The notes beneath the pieces were generated by a model, which saw only the letters and a program-made list of their open reading frames with translations, did not search any database and had not been told where the DNA came from. 64,000 nt of DNA from Eremothecium cymbalariae DBVPG#7215 (lineage: Eukaryota > Ascomycota > Saccharomycetes > Saccharomycetales > Saccharomycetaceae), in assembly GCF_000235365.1 (NCBI RefSeq), contig NC_016453.1, positions 682,001-746,000 on the forward strand. Direction: 5' to 3'. Positions 20,501 to 28,872 of the stretch are shown one piece after another. The translations under genes were made by a program, and so were the position numbers. Each line of letters opens with the position of its first letter. Within the stretch, counting starts at the first letter, position 1.

Positions 20501-21627
20501 GGAACATCGATATTCCCTAGCTGCCTTTGTATTGCATTATTTCCCCTAATAATATCTGCAGTGGTTAGCAACGCCAAAGGTCTAATAGAGTTTGGAGTGC
20601 CACGGAAAAATGCCAGACGTAAAATGGTCATTAAAATATTCGCTTTAAAAAAAGATTGCTGATGTGCGGAAGTTACTGAATCACCTGGTTCAACAGTTAA
20701 TCTCACAATATCCAAAGCAGCCTTAATATTCGAAACACGTTGGTCATTCCAGTAAAATTCTTCAGAAGATAAAGGTTCATCTAAAAGTCTTGCAATGTAT
20801 GGGAGGTTTCCAGTTTCGAAGAAAAGCGATTGATTCGAGGCGTTATATCTTAAGATAATATTGATAAGGAACAAACAATCTTGAACAACAATGGATCCTC
20901 TTAAGCCACCCTCAGCTTCAATTATTTGAAACAACCGTTCAAATATATTTTCAAATGCAACAAGTTTTTGTATGTGATGATTGTCATTGGCAACAGCCAT
21001 CAACAAAAGAATTGTCTCATCCCGAATCGGATCGTGTGCAGTCTCTAACATTGAAACCAATGTAGAAACACCAGTTGGTAAAGACATTATTGCCTCACGA
21101 GCCCTAAATGGCCTGGTCGTGATGATGGCTTCCAGCAACTGAATGGCATACAGTCTAATGTGGAAGTTCCCAGTCTCAGCCAATTGTACCAACAGATGCA
21201 CCAAGTCATTTGATTGAGTTAAAGCATCGGCAATCCACAAGGAAAATTGATCAAACTTTTCAAGCTCTTGCTTCATAATTAATGGAGAAGGATATTTACT
21301 ATTCTGTAACCTGGACTGCTGTGAAACCCAAGTACGTGTCAAATCATTGAACCCTTCTCCTCTGATAAAAAGTATTAACAATGTCTCTAAAATAGCCTTT
21401 GCTGAATCCTCGTCTTCATAATCCTTTCTTAACGCATTTATCAAAGGTTTAAGACCTGAAGCAATCACAGTCTCTCTATATTCGCGACTGAAAGACTTTA
21501 GACCTAACACTGCAGAACGTCTATCGCCAATCAACGTCGAATATTCAACACGATCACAAAGCGTTGGAATAGTACTTTCAACAGAAGGAACCTTTGGAGG
21601 TTGAATAAATCCCTGTATTAATTCCAT
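17527..21627 (-). CDS. USO1: USO1, p115-family tether of ER-to-Golgi vesicles
   Basis: The 1,366-residue protein has a globular armadillo-like head (about 1-680, starting MELIQGFIQPPKVPSVE) typical of Uso1/p115. A long uninterrupted heptad coiled coil rich in Lys, Glu, Leu and Ser covers about 690-1340, and the protein ends in an acidic tail (SSDEDTDAENEDE). Uso1 is a cytosolic homodimer that tethers COPII vesicles to the cis-Golgi with Ypt1. S. cerevisiae Uso1 is longer (1,790 residues). The difference lies in coiled-coil length, and both the head and the acidic tail are present, so this is not a truncation. Its orthologue is YDL058W, so it marks a synteny change from the YLR380-383 block. 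Confidence 0.95.
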   Translation of the reverse strand: MELIQGFIQPPKVPSVESTIPTLCDRVEYSTLIGDRRSAVLGLKSFSREYRETVIASGLKPLINALRKDYEDEDSAKAILETLLILFIRGEGFNDLTRTWVSQQSRLQNSKYPSPLIMKQELEKFDQFSLWIADALTQSNDLVHLLVQLAETGNFHIRLYAIQLLEAIITTRPFRAREAIMSLPTGVSTLVSMLETAHDPIRDETILLLMAVANDNHHIQKLVAFENIFERLFQIIEAEGGLRGSIVVQDCLFLINIILRYNASNQSLFFETGNLPYIARLLDEPLSSEEFYWNDQRVSNIKAALDIVRLTVEPGDSVTSAHQQSFFKANILMTILRLAFFRGTPNSIRPLALLTTADIIRGNNAIQRQLGNIDVPFWDPSLPQLSPQSEIIPMPVVDLLLNWILYANSVHTFEIRIATLELLKAYLSVNPELCKEFVQLQIDQFKAGFIDNGKQNINILSALLDYDPHLNLNPYKLFFASDLILFLFQSEDSEHIGISDMLREVVSGDDSNGVEELTSIQSIIELLLMTLSSPDCRIPISYLSLLIVWLFEDFLAVNAFLSNKSNIKSLLNYVSQFQDENMTVRCMIVMLLGVAYEFSSDSSPLSRAELYEMLFSTIGVDNYASRIRQFKESSLFSTAGSYYFDHEFDDTGLPKIYFNSYFTELFRENYYRIQSALRRSPDTQPNLKISFKDFDELQQQFSAVTKHLESLQTSSSETIEGLENKLEVLKDELRSLKVAKEEYTKDISLSEEKYSELSNQLDEANKRIRELSDKNAKLDDLKKNHLKSIENNKSRLAEFKDRIISLEKSLHSITEEKKKAEEGINKMSRELFSLSKEKSLLSTEMDKLKSASDKEKSKLSQVVGEREAHIAKMKTELADIFNQKNQLEISNESLSKELSDIKPRFSSHEMLIPKLTEKLKSLATNCKELEIKNNSLKKQLDEARSTSSLEIASLKSEIETLVAEKSILDQKSNNLEVQLGKIQRELELAKVEVEDSKTKLSDENSRLHENLKNLKDQLSSITSERDQQKLKSESLAGDLTKVSAEIKKLQNDYESLIKKLKVTNSDLDSCNERLKQSQIERDTLELEFKTISTQNSELQKKIEDLTLENKSNTASLSEDIFQNDSTVDKSDEFELEELRTALKNVTANYDAAKAKVDELERNLRVLSEKSKNNDYNDNSELKKLQSQIADYKGKLSNTETNYTDLKKAYEELEKTHRLTLKEAEKSSTNSKSQVGQVSDLSSDVENSKGGKDDYIVESNSEKAQLETELENLKNQLQIQRDEMAAKNNLLDTKLAELAVIHEESNDLRSKLEQFQKKAANSESERDDLILLVSELDEKNQKYRAKLQTLGHPVSSDEDTDAENEDE

Positions 21628-22816
21628 GGTAAGTGATTTTCTATGCCGAACACATATGCAACTATCGATGTAGTATAATTTAGCTGTAATTAAATAGAGG
21701 ATTCCATTTCAGTAAGTAGATTCTTCTGTCCAGGTGGTTATATAAATAACCACATAACGTTCAAAATGACTGATGTTCTTATTTAAGACTGTATATTGAG
21801 GAGTATCGAACTCAGATAATTTGATGCTGTATTCGCTCAGTTATTGGGTATCTAGTTGTGCTAAATGCCGTTCATTCTTCATCTATGATGCAATCTCTTT
21901 TAGTTTTAGTTTTAGTCATATATACATATATATACTCTCATAAAGGTTATATAGTCAAGAATTCGCCATGGGTTAGAGTCATGTAGTCATTTGTTCAGAA
22001 AAGGAAAGCTATTCGAAACATTAAAGGTCATTGCATTATTTTAGGGTTTTATGCTTCAATTGATCTTTGTTGGTTTCAAATTGGAGGGTTTGCGCCACAG
22101 CAACGGTAGTGCGAGAGGTAACTGTGTCGCTCAATACCACTCCACGAGCATTATATATACTTAAAGAATATCAGAGAGAGAGGTCTTTGAGAATTTTCCA
22201 CCTGATAACACATAGCCTTTCCTGGCCGACTCTCCATCTAAATGACGTCCGCCCCTCGATCTTTGGAGGTACCTGCATAGCCACAACATATGCATTAAAA
22301 GATAATTCCTTCACCAACAGTTAGTACACACAAATATCAGGCTACGTAGTCGATGCCGTACAAGCTTCTGGAATTCAACTAGATTATTACAAATTGTTCA
22401 GAAACCGCAAGGTTTGGCTACAGCGTCAGGCAGTGAAAGACCCCTTCTCCAAACCCAGTCTATAAAATATCAAGAAAAAGCCGCATAAGCTTCTAACTCC
22501 ACAGCTAAAACCAACCAATATGAACCCCCCAATCCGTTCAATCAATAGCTATCGAAAAGCTGTGACATTTTATGTATTAGCCATTATAGAACATTTGTGT
22601 TTTTTAAAAGGAAAAGTAAGAAACCCCCGAGAAGTCATAAAATTAACTAGTTTATTTCCCACAAGCGCATCCAAATGAAAGAACGTAACATTATAAAAAG
22701 GGAAAAGCAACTAAATATATCCTCTGTTGTTCGAGTTACAGACACAGCAACATATCTGCTTATGGTATTATTTCTATTGGCACCTCTAAGAGACTCCTAA
22801 TCAAATAACAAAGCGC
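21628..22816. other. Gene-free stretch between USO1 and PIN2
   Basis: In 1,189 bp I see no convincing gene. The longest open frame (22067-22324, 85 codons) begins with TTG. Simple AT repeats occur near 21918-21938. One side is the USO1 promoter and the other is the 3' end of PIN2. It lies where the gene order switches from YDL058W to the YOR/YNL block, so it may contain a rearrangement scar or an unrecognised non-coding RNA. Confidence 0.5.
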
Positions 22817-23449
22817 TCAAGTAGAATCACTAGGGTACGGTGCTTGGTATGGGCGATGCAAGGATTTACGCTTTTCTGTATATGGAGGCGGCACAGAAGC
22901 CATATTTGTGCTCCAAAGCATCTCCTCTCCCATATTGACATCTTCATCGTATACAACTGGCGCCTTCGTGGCGTCAGGCCTGCTGTATTGATTTTGTACC
23001 ATTCCTCTCTTTTGTACCTCTAAATCGTAATATTTCTCCTCATGTGCATGGCTATTTTTATCCTTCATACCCTCACTGTAGTAATCATCCTTATTATAAA
23101 GATGCACCGCCTCAGGCTGCACCACAGGTTGATAAATAACCGGCGGTGGCCCGCTATCCATATGATACTTTTGCATTGCTCTACGCCGGTCCTTTCTCCT
23201 CGACCTGTGCCTGGCCAAGCAACAGCAAGGCCAACATAAAAAATCTACTACTCCAGTAATACCCTGCTTAATACATCTCAACAAAGATCCCACTATCCAA
23301 ATAGCCACTATCGACCCTAAAACAATCCCTGTAATTGATATCACCTTACATCCTTTATTATCCATACATGTATCCCAACTACCAAAACTTCTTGTTGTAT
23401 TTCGAACATCATCAATAAATGACTTACCTTGATACACTGCTACTGACAT
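22817..23449 (-). CDS. PIN2: PIN2, single-pass membrane protein (Pin2/YOR104W family)
   Basis: The 210-residue protein matches S. cerevisiae Pin2 in its N-terminal half: FGSWDTCMDNKGCKVISI, then a membrane segment (GIVLGSIVAIWIVGSLL, about 40-56) followed by CIKQGITGVVDFLCWPCCC. The cysteine cluster after the membrane segment is a likely palmitoylation site. Pin2 is an exomer-dependent plasma-membrane protein whose S. cerevisiae version has a prion-like cytosolic tail. The tail here is short (about 130 residues), only mildly Gln/Asn-rich, and carries VPPPYTEK, a PPxY motif of the kind bound by Rsp5 WW domains. YVC1, VPS21, KTR1 and OST2 downstream keep the YOR104W neighbourhood. Confidence 0.9.
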   Translation of the reverse strand: MSVAVYQGKSFIDDVRNTTRSFGSWDTCMDNKGCKVISITGIVLGSIVAIWIVGSLLRCIKQGITGVVDFLCWPCCCLARHRSRRKDRRRAMQKYHMDSGPPPVIYQPVVQPEAVHLYNKDDYYSEGMKDKNSHAHEEKYYDLEVQKRGMVQNQYSRPDATKAPVVYDEDVNMGEEMLWSTNMASVPPPYTEKRKSLHRPYQAPYPSDST

Positions 23450-24003
23450 TGTCTATTACTCGTGAGTGAAACACTGGATAAAAACATAAACTGTCTCCTA
23501 ATTTAGTCGTGAATGTATGATCTCTTGCAACTGCACGGACCGCATTATTCACACTAATCCTCTCTATATAAAACTACGATTGTACACAAATGACATAATG
23601 TCTGACTGAATATTGGTTTTTTTTAAACTATATATATCTTTTTCTTTTACGCACGCAGCCTTTAGATTTCAATGCCTGAAAGGAAAAAAGCCTTGGCTTC
23701 TCAAAATAAACCGTGCCTCCTTTTCAGAGGGAGGGAGGCAAGATTTGGGTGGCATGCCTTGTACCTTGATTGCGCCCTCTCTTGTAATTGGCTGTTGCTG
23801 GAGTCAGCAAACACAAGCAGGGTTGGGAGCGACTGCACAAGTGCAGGTGAGTATCCGTCCATATCTGTAAAGGCATTGGCGATGGCTTGCGCCATCGCCA
23901 ATGCCTTTACAGATATGGACAGGGTGGCTGGCAGGTAGTTCGGTTTGTATAGTATATATATGTATAAGCCATTGTTTAATAATGGCTCACGTATAGTAGG
24001 GGT
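23450..24003. other. Intergenic, OCA1 3' end to PIN2 promoter, with hairpins
   Basis: No supported gene. The stretch contains several perfect short inverted repeats (CTGCAC-AA-GTGCAG at 23833-23846, TTGCTG/CAGCAA just before it) and the 30-bp inverted repeat listed separately. Overlapping frames on both strands through the palindrome are by-products of its symmetry. Confidence 0.55.
23857..23920. repeat. Perfect 30-bp inverted repeat with 4-nt loop
   Basis: Arms 23857-23886 and 23891-23920 are exact reverse complements, separated by TTGC. The symmetry stops sharply at both ends. The left arm begins GTCCATATCTGT and the right arm ends ACAGATATGGAC. It is intergenic between PIN2 and OCA1. It could form a strong hairpin in DNA or RNA, or be a fold-back artefact of library preparation or assembly. 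Confidence 0.95.
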
Positions 24004-24678
24004 TTACTTCCCACGATTCGACGAGCTAGAGGTAGACGAGCACACAGTAATAGCGCTGGTTAGCCATTGGGGGGCATGGGCGTTGTCTATTTTAACAGTC
24101 CTGGGATCGAATGCTTCTATTAACAACTCCACCAAGATCCTACCGCCCCTGGACCCGGTGAACCGTCTATATTCTTCGGAGACGCTAGCAAGGTTCCATC
24201 CCATGATCCGGCGGAGACAGCCGATCACAGTTCCAGTGCGGTGTCTGCCCATTCCGCAGCACACAAGCAGTGGGTAATTGTTCTGGTTAACAATGGTTTG
24301 CAAGGCGCTGACGATGGAGTGTTCTGTGAGCCCATCCCACGGGTTGTCATCCTCCCCCCCCTCCGGGTTAATAGCAGCAAATTGTAGTTTAATACCATGC
24401 AGATCACAAAAAGCTAGCAGGGCGTCCTGGGGATCCTCGTTTGCTAGCCAGATAATAGTGCGCAGGTTTAGATTTAGCAGGAAGGGGAAATTAACTGCAG
24501 ACGGCTGTCCACTGCGGTATAGATAACGTTCCACAGGACAGAAATTCAATGGGGGCACTATCTTCTGGTCAAGAGGCTGCGGGATTGTGGCTTGACAGGG
24601 TTGAAACAAGGCCTCACTACCATCATTGCAATATATATTCTGTTCTTCGTCGTTGATATCAACTTCATTGTCTATCAT
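24004..24678 (-). CDS. OCA1: OCA1, putative protein tyrosine phosphatase
   Basis: The 224-residue protein has the catalytic C-x5-R loop CGMGRHRTG with Cys141 and Arg147. It is nearly identical to S. cerevisiae Oca1 across [29 protein letters not shown] and [24 protein letters not shown]. It belongs to the Oca/Siw14 group of dual-specificity-like phosphatases. Members of this group act in oxidant-induced cell-cycle arrest, and Siw14 cleaves inositol pyrophosphates. S. cerevisiae Oca1 is YNL099C (238 residues), next to RAS2, the same neighbourhood as here. The acidic N-terminal 30 residues are variable. Confidence 0.95.
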   Translation of the reverse strand: MIDNEVDINDEEQNIYCNDGSEALFQPCQATIPQPLDQKIVPPLNFCPVERYLYRSGQPSAVNFPFLLNLNLRTIIWLANEDPQDALLAFCDLHGIKLQFAAINPEGGEDDNPWDGLTEHSIVSALQTIVNQNNYPLLVCCGMGRHRTGTVIGCLRRIMGWNLASVSEEYRRFTGSRGGRILVELLIEAFDPRTVKIDNAHAPQWLTSAITVCSSTSSSSNRGK

Positions 24679-25118
24679 AGTCCGAGTGAGAGATATAATA
24701 TATATAACGACTTTTAAAAAAGCTCAAATCTAGCCTCTCGAAAAGAAACAGTAAAACAGCGTATTATATCTTTGTTTTTGAGTTAATGTGTAGTTGGTGG
24801 TCCTGAACCAGAAGGTATTATCAACGCTATCGTTCTGCAAAGTGGCCATATAGCGATTGCCAATATATATGCATATATATTGGCAGTTAAAGATTATGTG
24901 GTGAGGCTGTAAAAGGAGTTCGTGTTGCTTGCTTCGCGGAATAAAAGCCAAAAATCCAATTTGCAAAGAGAAAAAGGACACACTGCTTGGTAGATTTCAG
25001 CTTGAAAGCCACTCTTTGTTATAGATATATGTGTTGATTGCTTGAGGCAATAAGCCAAGAATTCATAGTTCATATAAGGAGATCAGCTTTGGTACAGGTA
25101 CAGATAGTGTAGAGAGCA
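24679..25118. other. Divergent promoter region, OCA1 and OST2
   Basis: No supported gene in 440 bp. It contains a 26-bp perfect palindrome (24859-24884) listed separately and an AT-rich segment just upstream of OCA1. Confidence 0.55.
24859..24884. repeat. 26-bp perfect palindrome centred on ATGCAT
   Basis: The sequence reads GCCAATATATAT then GC then ATATATATTGGC, so it is fully self-complementary with no spacer. The flanking CCAAT/ATTGG pair lies at both ends in opposite orientation, which might be two inverted CCAAT boxes for the HAP complex. The AT core makes chance symmetry easier than for a mixed sequence. Confidence 0.85.
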
Positions 25119-25529
25119 ATGGTTCGCGGATTGAAGAAGAAGTTGAATACGGCCCCAGCAGGAGGATCCGTTGTAGGATACAGCAGTGGGGTGTTTAAAC
25201 AGTTTCAAGAGTCGTTGATGACTTCGTGGAAGGCATATAATAATGATATCCAGTCGGACACGAGATTACGTGTGATTGATACTTTTTGTCTTGGGCTCGT
25301 GGTTATGGGTATGGTGCAGATGGCTTTTATGCTTGTGTTGAGAGACACATTTCCCTTCAATGCGTTCTTAGCTGGGTTTATTAGTTGTGTGGGGCAGTTT
25401 GTGCTGTTGATTTCTTTACGATTGCAAACAGCTACGCCATTTAAAGGAATATCTAGACAGAGAGCTCTTGGCGAGTTCATTTTTGCTAGTCTGGTGTTAC
25501 ACTTTATCTGTATACATTTTATCAATTGA
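25119..25529 (+). CDS. OST2: OST2, DAD1-family subunit of oligosaccharyltransferase
   Basis: The 136-residue protein matches Ost2/DAD1: a cytosolic N-terminus, then three membrane segments (about 45-67, 71-95 and 115-135) with the family signatures SDTRLRVIDTFCLGLV, FPFNAFLAGFISCVGQFVL and the C-terminal FADFIFAS-like block ALGEFIFASLVLHFICIHFIN. It is an essential small subunit of the ER complex that transfers the lipid-linked glycan to Asn. S. cerevisiae Ost2 (YOR103C, 130 residues) is adjacent to PIN2 and RAS1, as here. It is convergent with RAS. Confidence 0.96.
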   Translation: MVRGLKKKLNTAPAGGSVVGYSSGVFKQFQESLMTSWKAYNNDIQSDTRLRVIDTFCLGLVVMGMVQMAFMLVLRDTFPFNAFLAGFISCVGQFVLLISLRLQTATPFKGISRQRALGEFIFASLVLHFICIHFIN

Positions 25530-26224
25530 GAGCACAGAGCAGATTATAATATATTGATCGAATGTCATTTATTAGTATATATATATATATATAATTGAAG
25601 ATTGTGTATTTTTAAAAAGATAAAACCTTGACAGTGAGGAGACAGATCAAGAGGATAAATTCGCTAACATTAACGATGTAAGTTACGGATACAATATATG
25701 TGTATATATTATTTCTGATCGAACGAAACGAAAATAAAAGTCTAATGATGGGGATATTAGCTGACGTTCAGCTGCACCCACGCCTGCTTGTGTGTATACT
25801 CTGAATTGGCTTTTTAATTTTTGAAATAGAAATATTCTTGGACACCGGGATAAGAGGTTGGCAAAACTTGGGACTCTTTTTTAACTAACAAGCAGTGAGC
25901 ACCAGAAGAATTATGACCTAGGATATTAAAAAGGCGACTCTAGTCTCTAGCAGTCCATGTGTCATGTACAAGGTAGGCGAGGTCGGAAAAAATAAGGAAA
26001 AGTGAAAGTGAAAGTAAAATGTGTGTGTGTGTGTGTGGGGGGGGGGGGGTTATAGTCGAAGCCCAAAGGTAGCCGCCATCCCTAGGGCATTAGAAGCTCA
26101 AACATTTGGAAGTCTTGAACTTTTTTATTTTGTTCTCTTTCCCATTGTAAAAATTGTAATATTATCAAACCTCCCCTCTTCATGAAAATAACAAAAACTG
26201 AAATATCTCTACGTTATGCTTTGC
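25530..26224. other. Convergent intergenic region, OST2 and RAS
   Basis: No gene seen in 695 bp. It contains an AT microsatellite near 25577-25593 and a GT/poly-G tract (listed separately). Both flanking genes end towards it. Confidence 0.55.
26021..26049 (+). repeat. (GT)8 followed by a 13-G run
   Basis: Eight GT units run directly into 13 consecutive G residues. Such a tract is likely to be length-variable and hard to sequence. Read on the opposite strand it is C13 then (AC)8. Confidence 0.9.
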
Positions 26225-27288
26225 TCAAGAAATTATGCAACAACCAGATGAACCCTTCTTAGTATTACCATCGTCAGCAGAAAGCGATTGCTGGTACGCC
26301 CTACCGCCTCTGAGAGAGCCGCTAGCTCCAGAACCTTCAGCAGCTTTCTGTGAATCAGAAGGGCCGGCGCCTGCTTGCTTACTGCCCACTGAAGAATTTG
26401 GCAGATTATCAAAGCCACGTTCTGCATCGCCATCATCTCCATGGGCCACATCATTACCTGCACCGGCGACACCTGCACCGGCGACACCTGCACCACCCTC
26501 ACCTGCACCACCAGCGTCGTCGTTGCTATGATCAAAACGTTTAGAATTGTTGATATTGTGTATACCCCCGTCATCGCGAACCAGCCGAGCTAGACCATAG
26601 AAGGAATCTTCCACATTAATAGCCTGCTTAGCAGACGTCTCTAAAAACGATGCATTGAAGTGCTTAGCAAGGTTAACTCCCTCCTCGTATGAAACCTGTC
26701 TCTCGTCTTCCAAATCTGACTTATTCCCAACAACAAAAATAGGAACATAATCCACATCCTTTACCCTCAAAATCTGCTGATAGTACGTCATCAACTCCTC
26801 AAACGAAGTCCTCGAAGTCACCGAATAAACTAATAGAAACCCCTCACCTGTCCTCATATACTGCTCCCTCATTGCAGAATACTCCTCCTGCCCCGCTGTA
26901 TCCAATATATCTAAAATAGAAACCTGCCCATCAATAACCACCTGCTTCCTGTAAGAATCCTCGATAGTAGGATCATACTCATCCACAAAATGTGACTGGA
27001 TCAACTGGATAGTTAGCGCCGATTTACCAACACCTCCTCCGCCTACAACAACCAACTTATACTCTCTTATACTGTTCTGAATCCACTCATATTAGTAAAA
27101 AATTCCAGTACCCCCACCAAATCCACAACAATGCTCCAGGACCCCCCGCCCACACCACCCCATTGCCATTGCATGAAGAACCTCCTGCCAGAAAGAACCC
27201 TTTCCCTTGAAAACTCTAATGCCCTTGGTGCGTCACGGGATCCCCTTTTCACATATATAACAAAAAGTTAACATACCTTGATCATCAT
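26225..27288 (-). CDS. RAS2: RAS GTPase, two exons (26225-27076 and 27277-27288)
   Basis: The main exon lacks a start codon and opens after a branch site (TACTAAT, 27091-27097) and a CAG acceptor. A GTATGT donor at 27276-27271 follows a 12-nt first exon encoding MMIK. Joining them gives 287 residues beginning [19 protein letters not shown], in line with [17 protein letters not shown] of S. cerevisiae Ras2. All G boxes are present: GGGGVGKS (residues 16-23), effector [24 protein letters not shown] and ETSAK. The C-terminus CCIIS has the CAAX farnesylation site and an upstream palmitoylation cysteine. It should activate adenylyl cyclase at the plasma membrane. The hypervariable region has Gly/Ala tandem repeats. 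One gene stands for both RAS1 (YOR101W) and RAS2 (YNL098C). Confidence 0.95.
26456..26515 (-). repeat. Four 15-bp tandem units in the RAS hypervariable region
   Basis: Four consecutive 15-bp units lie in frame. On the + strand two are identical (ACCTGCACCGGCGAC) and two are diverged. They encode the segment [19 protein letters not shown]. Because the unit is a multiple of three, gain or loss of copies would keep the frame. Confidence 0.85.
27077..27276 (-). other. 200-nt spliceosomal intron in RAS
   Basis: The donor is GTATGT at 27276-27271, the branch site TACTAAT at 27097-27091 and the acceptor CAG ending at 27077. The branch-to-acceptor distance is about 14 nt after the motif. The exon junction AAG/AAC keeps phase 0 and restores the conserved [10 protein letters not shown]. 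Confidence 0.9.
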
Positions 27289-27623
27289 CTTTAAATCTTC
27301 AAAATCCCGGTAAAATTCCCCAAAAACCTGGTTACAATCTGATCAAATAAACCCTAACACTAGATTAAGACCAACTGGTTCCTACTCAAAAGATACTACA
27401 AGTTTAAAAATGCTTTATCATAAATGAAAAAATGCCGACGCTGTCCTTGTTGAAGAAAGAACCATTTTCCTTTGATTTTTTTGCGGAAATTTTTCACAGC
27501 AATCCTCCTCTCGAGGAAGGACATACAACAATATAAATGATAATGGGTTTTACAACGTCGGTGGGCAGGGGAAAGAAATCAGAAGATATTTATAGTATTT
27601 AATTATTTGTATTGTAATGGTTG
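27289..27623. other. Intergenic, PHO23 3' end and RAS promoter
   Basis: No gene in 335 bp. It holds the 5' region of RAS and the terminator region of PHO23, both minus-strand. No clear site was seen. Confidence 0.5.
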
Positions 27624-28577
27624 CTATCTCTTACAATCATCGCAGTACCACTTTCCCTTCGGCAGTGTTTCTAAATTTATACAAGACAAGTGAAACCATT
27701 CTAGTTGACAATTTTCTCCATCGCAGCCTACCATCTCGCCGTATGCGACTTGATTGCAGTAGCAGTACAGAGCCTCGCCGTATTCGTTTGTTTTGGGTCG
27801 TTGGAAGTAGTCTTCTTTAGTTTGTCGTTTGCGTTTTCGGGTGGTGTTTGCATTGTTGTTGGGAACAACATTGTTCGTAGTAGGCTCGTTGTGATTACGT
27901 CTTCTGCTAGATACGGAAGAAGCGTTCGGCGACGAGACAGAGACCACCGGGTTAGCATTTGTCTGTGCGATTGTTGGCGGGTCGGTTAGAAAACTGGAGG
28001 CGTTGTTGGTGCCGTAGCCACCGCCACTGGTGTTGGCGCTTATGGGACCTGAGCCTGAGCCTGAGCCTGAGCCTTCGACATTTTGCTGCTTCTTAGCAGC
28101 CATCGCTTCTCGGCGTGATTCACTCCTCAACGCCTGTTGTGATTTGCTCTGCTGCTTTGATTCAACCTTCTTGAGTAGCTCGTGATGTACATGCATCGCA
28201 GGGTGGTTGTCATTGCCTAATCGAAGCTTCTCCGGGATCTCCTGGTTCTTTAGAGCTACTTCGTATGCCAACTCTATCCTTGTGACCAACCGATCCAAAG
28301 ACTCGAATGCAATGGACGATACGTGCATTTTCTCTTCCAACGACGGCATTAGATCTTGAAATAACTGATTGATAGTCTGCAATTGCGTCTTGGCCGTGCC
28401 AGCACTCTCTTCCGCAAGAAACTTTCCTATCTGCGAGTTCAACTCAGGCACTGTGTTCACACATTTGGCATCTATCTCCCTAAGTAGAGTCATGTATCTC
28501 GCCACCTCCATTGGGAACTCCCCAATAACATCCGATATGTCATTTAATCCGGGATACAAGTTCGCCGGTGTGCTCAT
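27624..28577 (-). CDS. PHO23: PHO23, ING-family PHD-finger subunit of the Rpd3L histone deacetylase
   Basis: The 317-residue protein starts MSTPANLYPGLNDISDVIGEF and has an N-terminal ING helical domain (about 1-110, including PSLEEKMHVSSIAFESLDRL). A low-complexity Ser/Asn/Gly linker follows, with a short Gly-Ser repeat near residue 172. The C-terminal PHD finger (about 270-317) has zinc ligands in CYCNQVAYGEMVGCDGENC and WFHLSCI, ending GKWYCDDCKR. The match is closer to Pho23 (YNL097C, 330 residues) than to Yng2 or Yng1. The PHD finger of this family reads H3K4 trimethylation. It is next to RAS, as YNL097C is next to RAS2. Confidence 0.95.
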   Translation of the reverse strand: MSTPANLYPGLNDISDVIGEFPMEVARYMTLLREIDAKCVNTVPELNSQIGKFLAEESAGTAKTQLQTINQLFQDLMPSLEEKMHVSSIAFESLDRLVTRIELAYEVALKNQEIPEKLRLGNDNHPAMHVHHELLKKVESKQQSKSQQALRSESRREAMAAKKQQNVEGSGSGSGSGPISANTSGGGYGTNNASSFLTDPPTIAQTNANPVVSVSSPNASSVSSRRRNHNEPTTNNVVPNNNANTTRKRKRQTKEDYFQRPKTNEYGEALYCYCNQVAYGEMVGCDGENCQLEWFHLSCINLETLPKGKWYCDDCKR

Positions 28578-28787
28578 AGCTTTGTCTGCCTGTTTATTCG
28601 TCGTCCTCGTCGTGCTCTTTGATAACGCTTCCTGCCTATGATTGTGTGTGTGCTTTTATTCCACAAGTTCGTCAAAATCCTCTAGTGCTGGAATTCCCTT
28701 AGTCCCCATCCGGGCGCTCTCTCCGGACACCGGTCCAGCATTTCGATCGTGCCCCTCTGTCCGAAACCATCACCCGTACACCCTGAG

Positions 28788-28811
28788 CACGTGACCGTGT
28801 TCGAACACGGT
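28788..28811. promoter_or_regulatory. CACGTG box abutting an 18-bp perfect palindrome
   Basis: CACGTG (28788-28793) is immediately followed by ACCGTGTTCGAACACGGT (28794-28811), which is fully self-complementary. CACGTG is the core bound by Cbf1 and Pho4. The palindrome is a candidate site for a dimeric regulator. Both are motif-level readings only. Confidence 0.45.
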
Positions 28812-28872
28812 GATATGCCGGTGTTTAATTGGTAAAACATATGTTTTAGGGACATAAATATCGAGTTCAATT

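Noticed and set aside
17527..21627. USO1 truncation compared with S. cerevisiae
   Set aside because: Both the globular head and the acidic C-terminus are present; only the coiled coil is shorter.
23613..23938. Overlapping frames on both strands near the 30-bp inverted repeat
   Set aside because: They mirror each other across the palindrome and have no conserved content.
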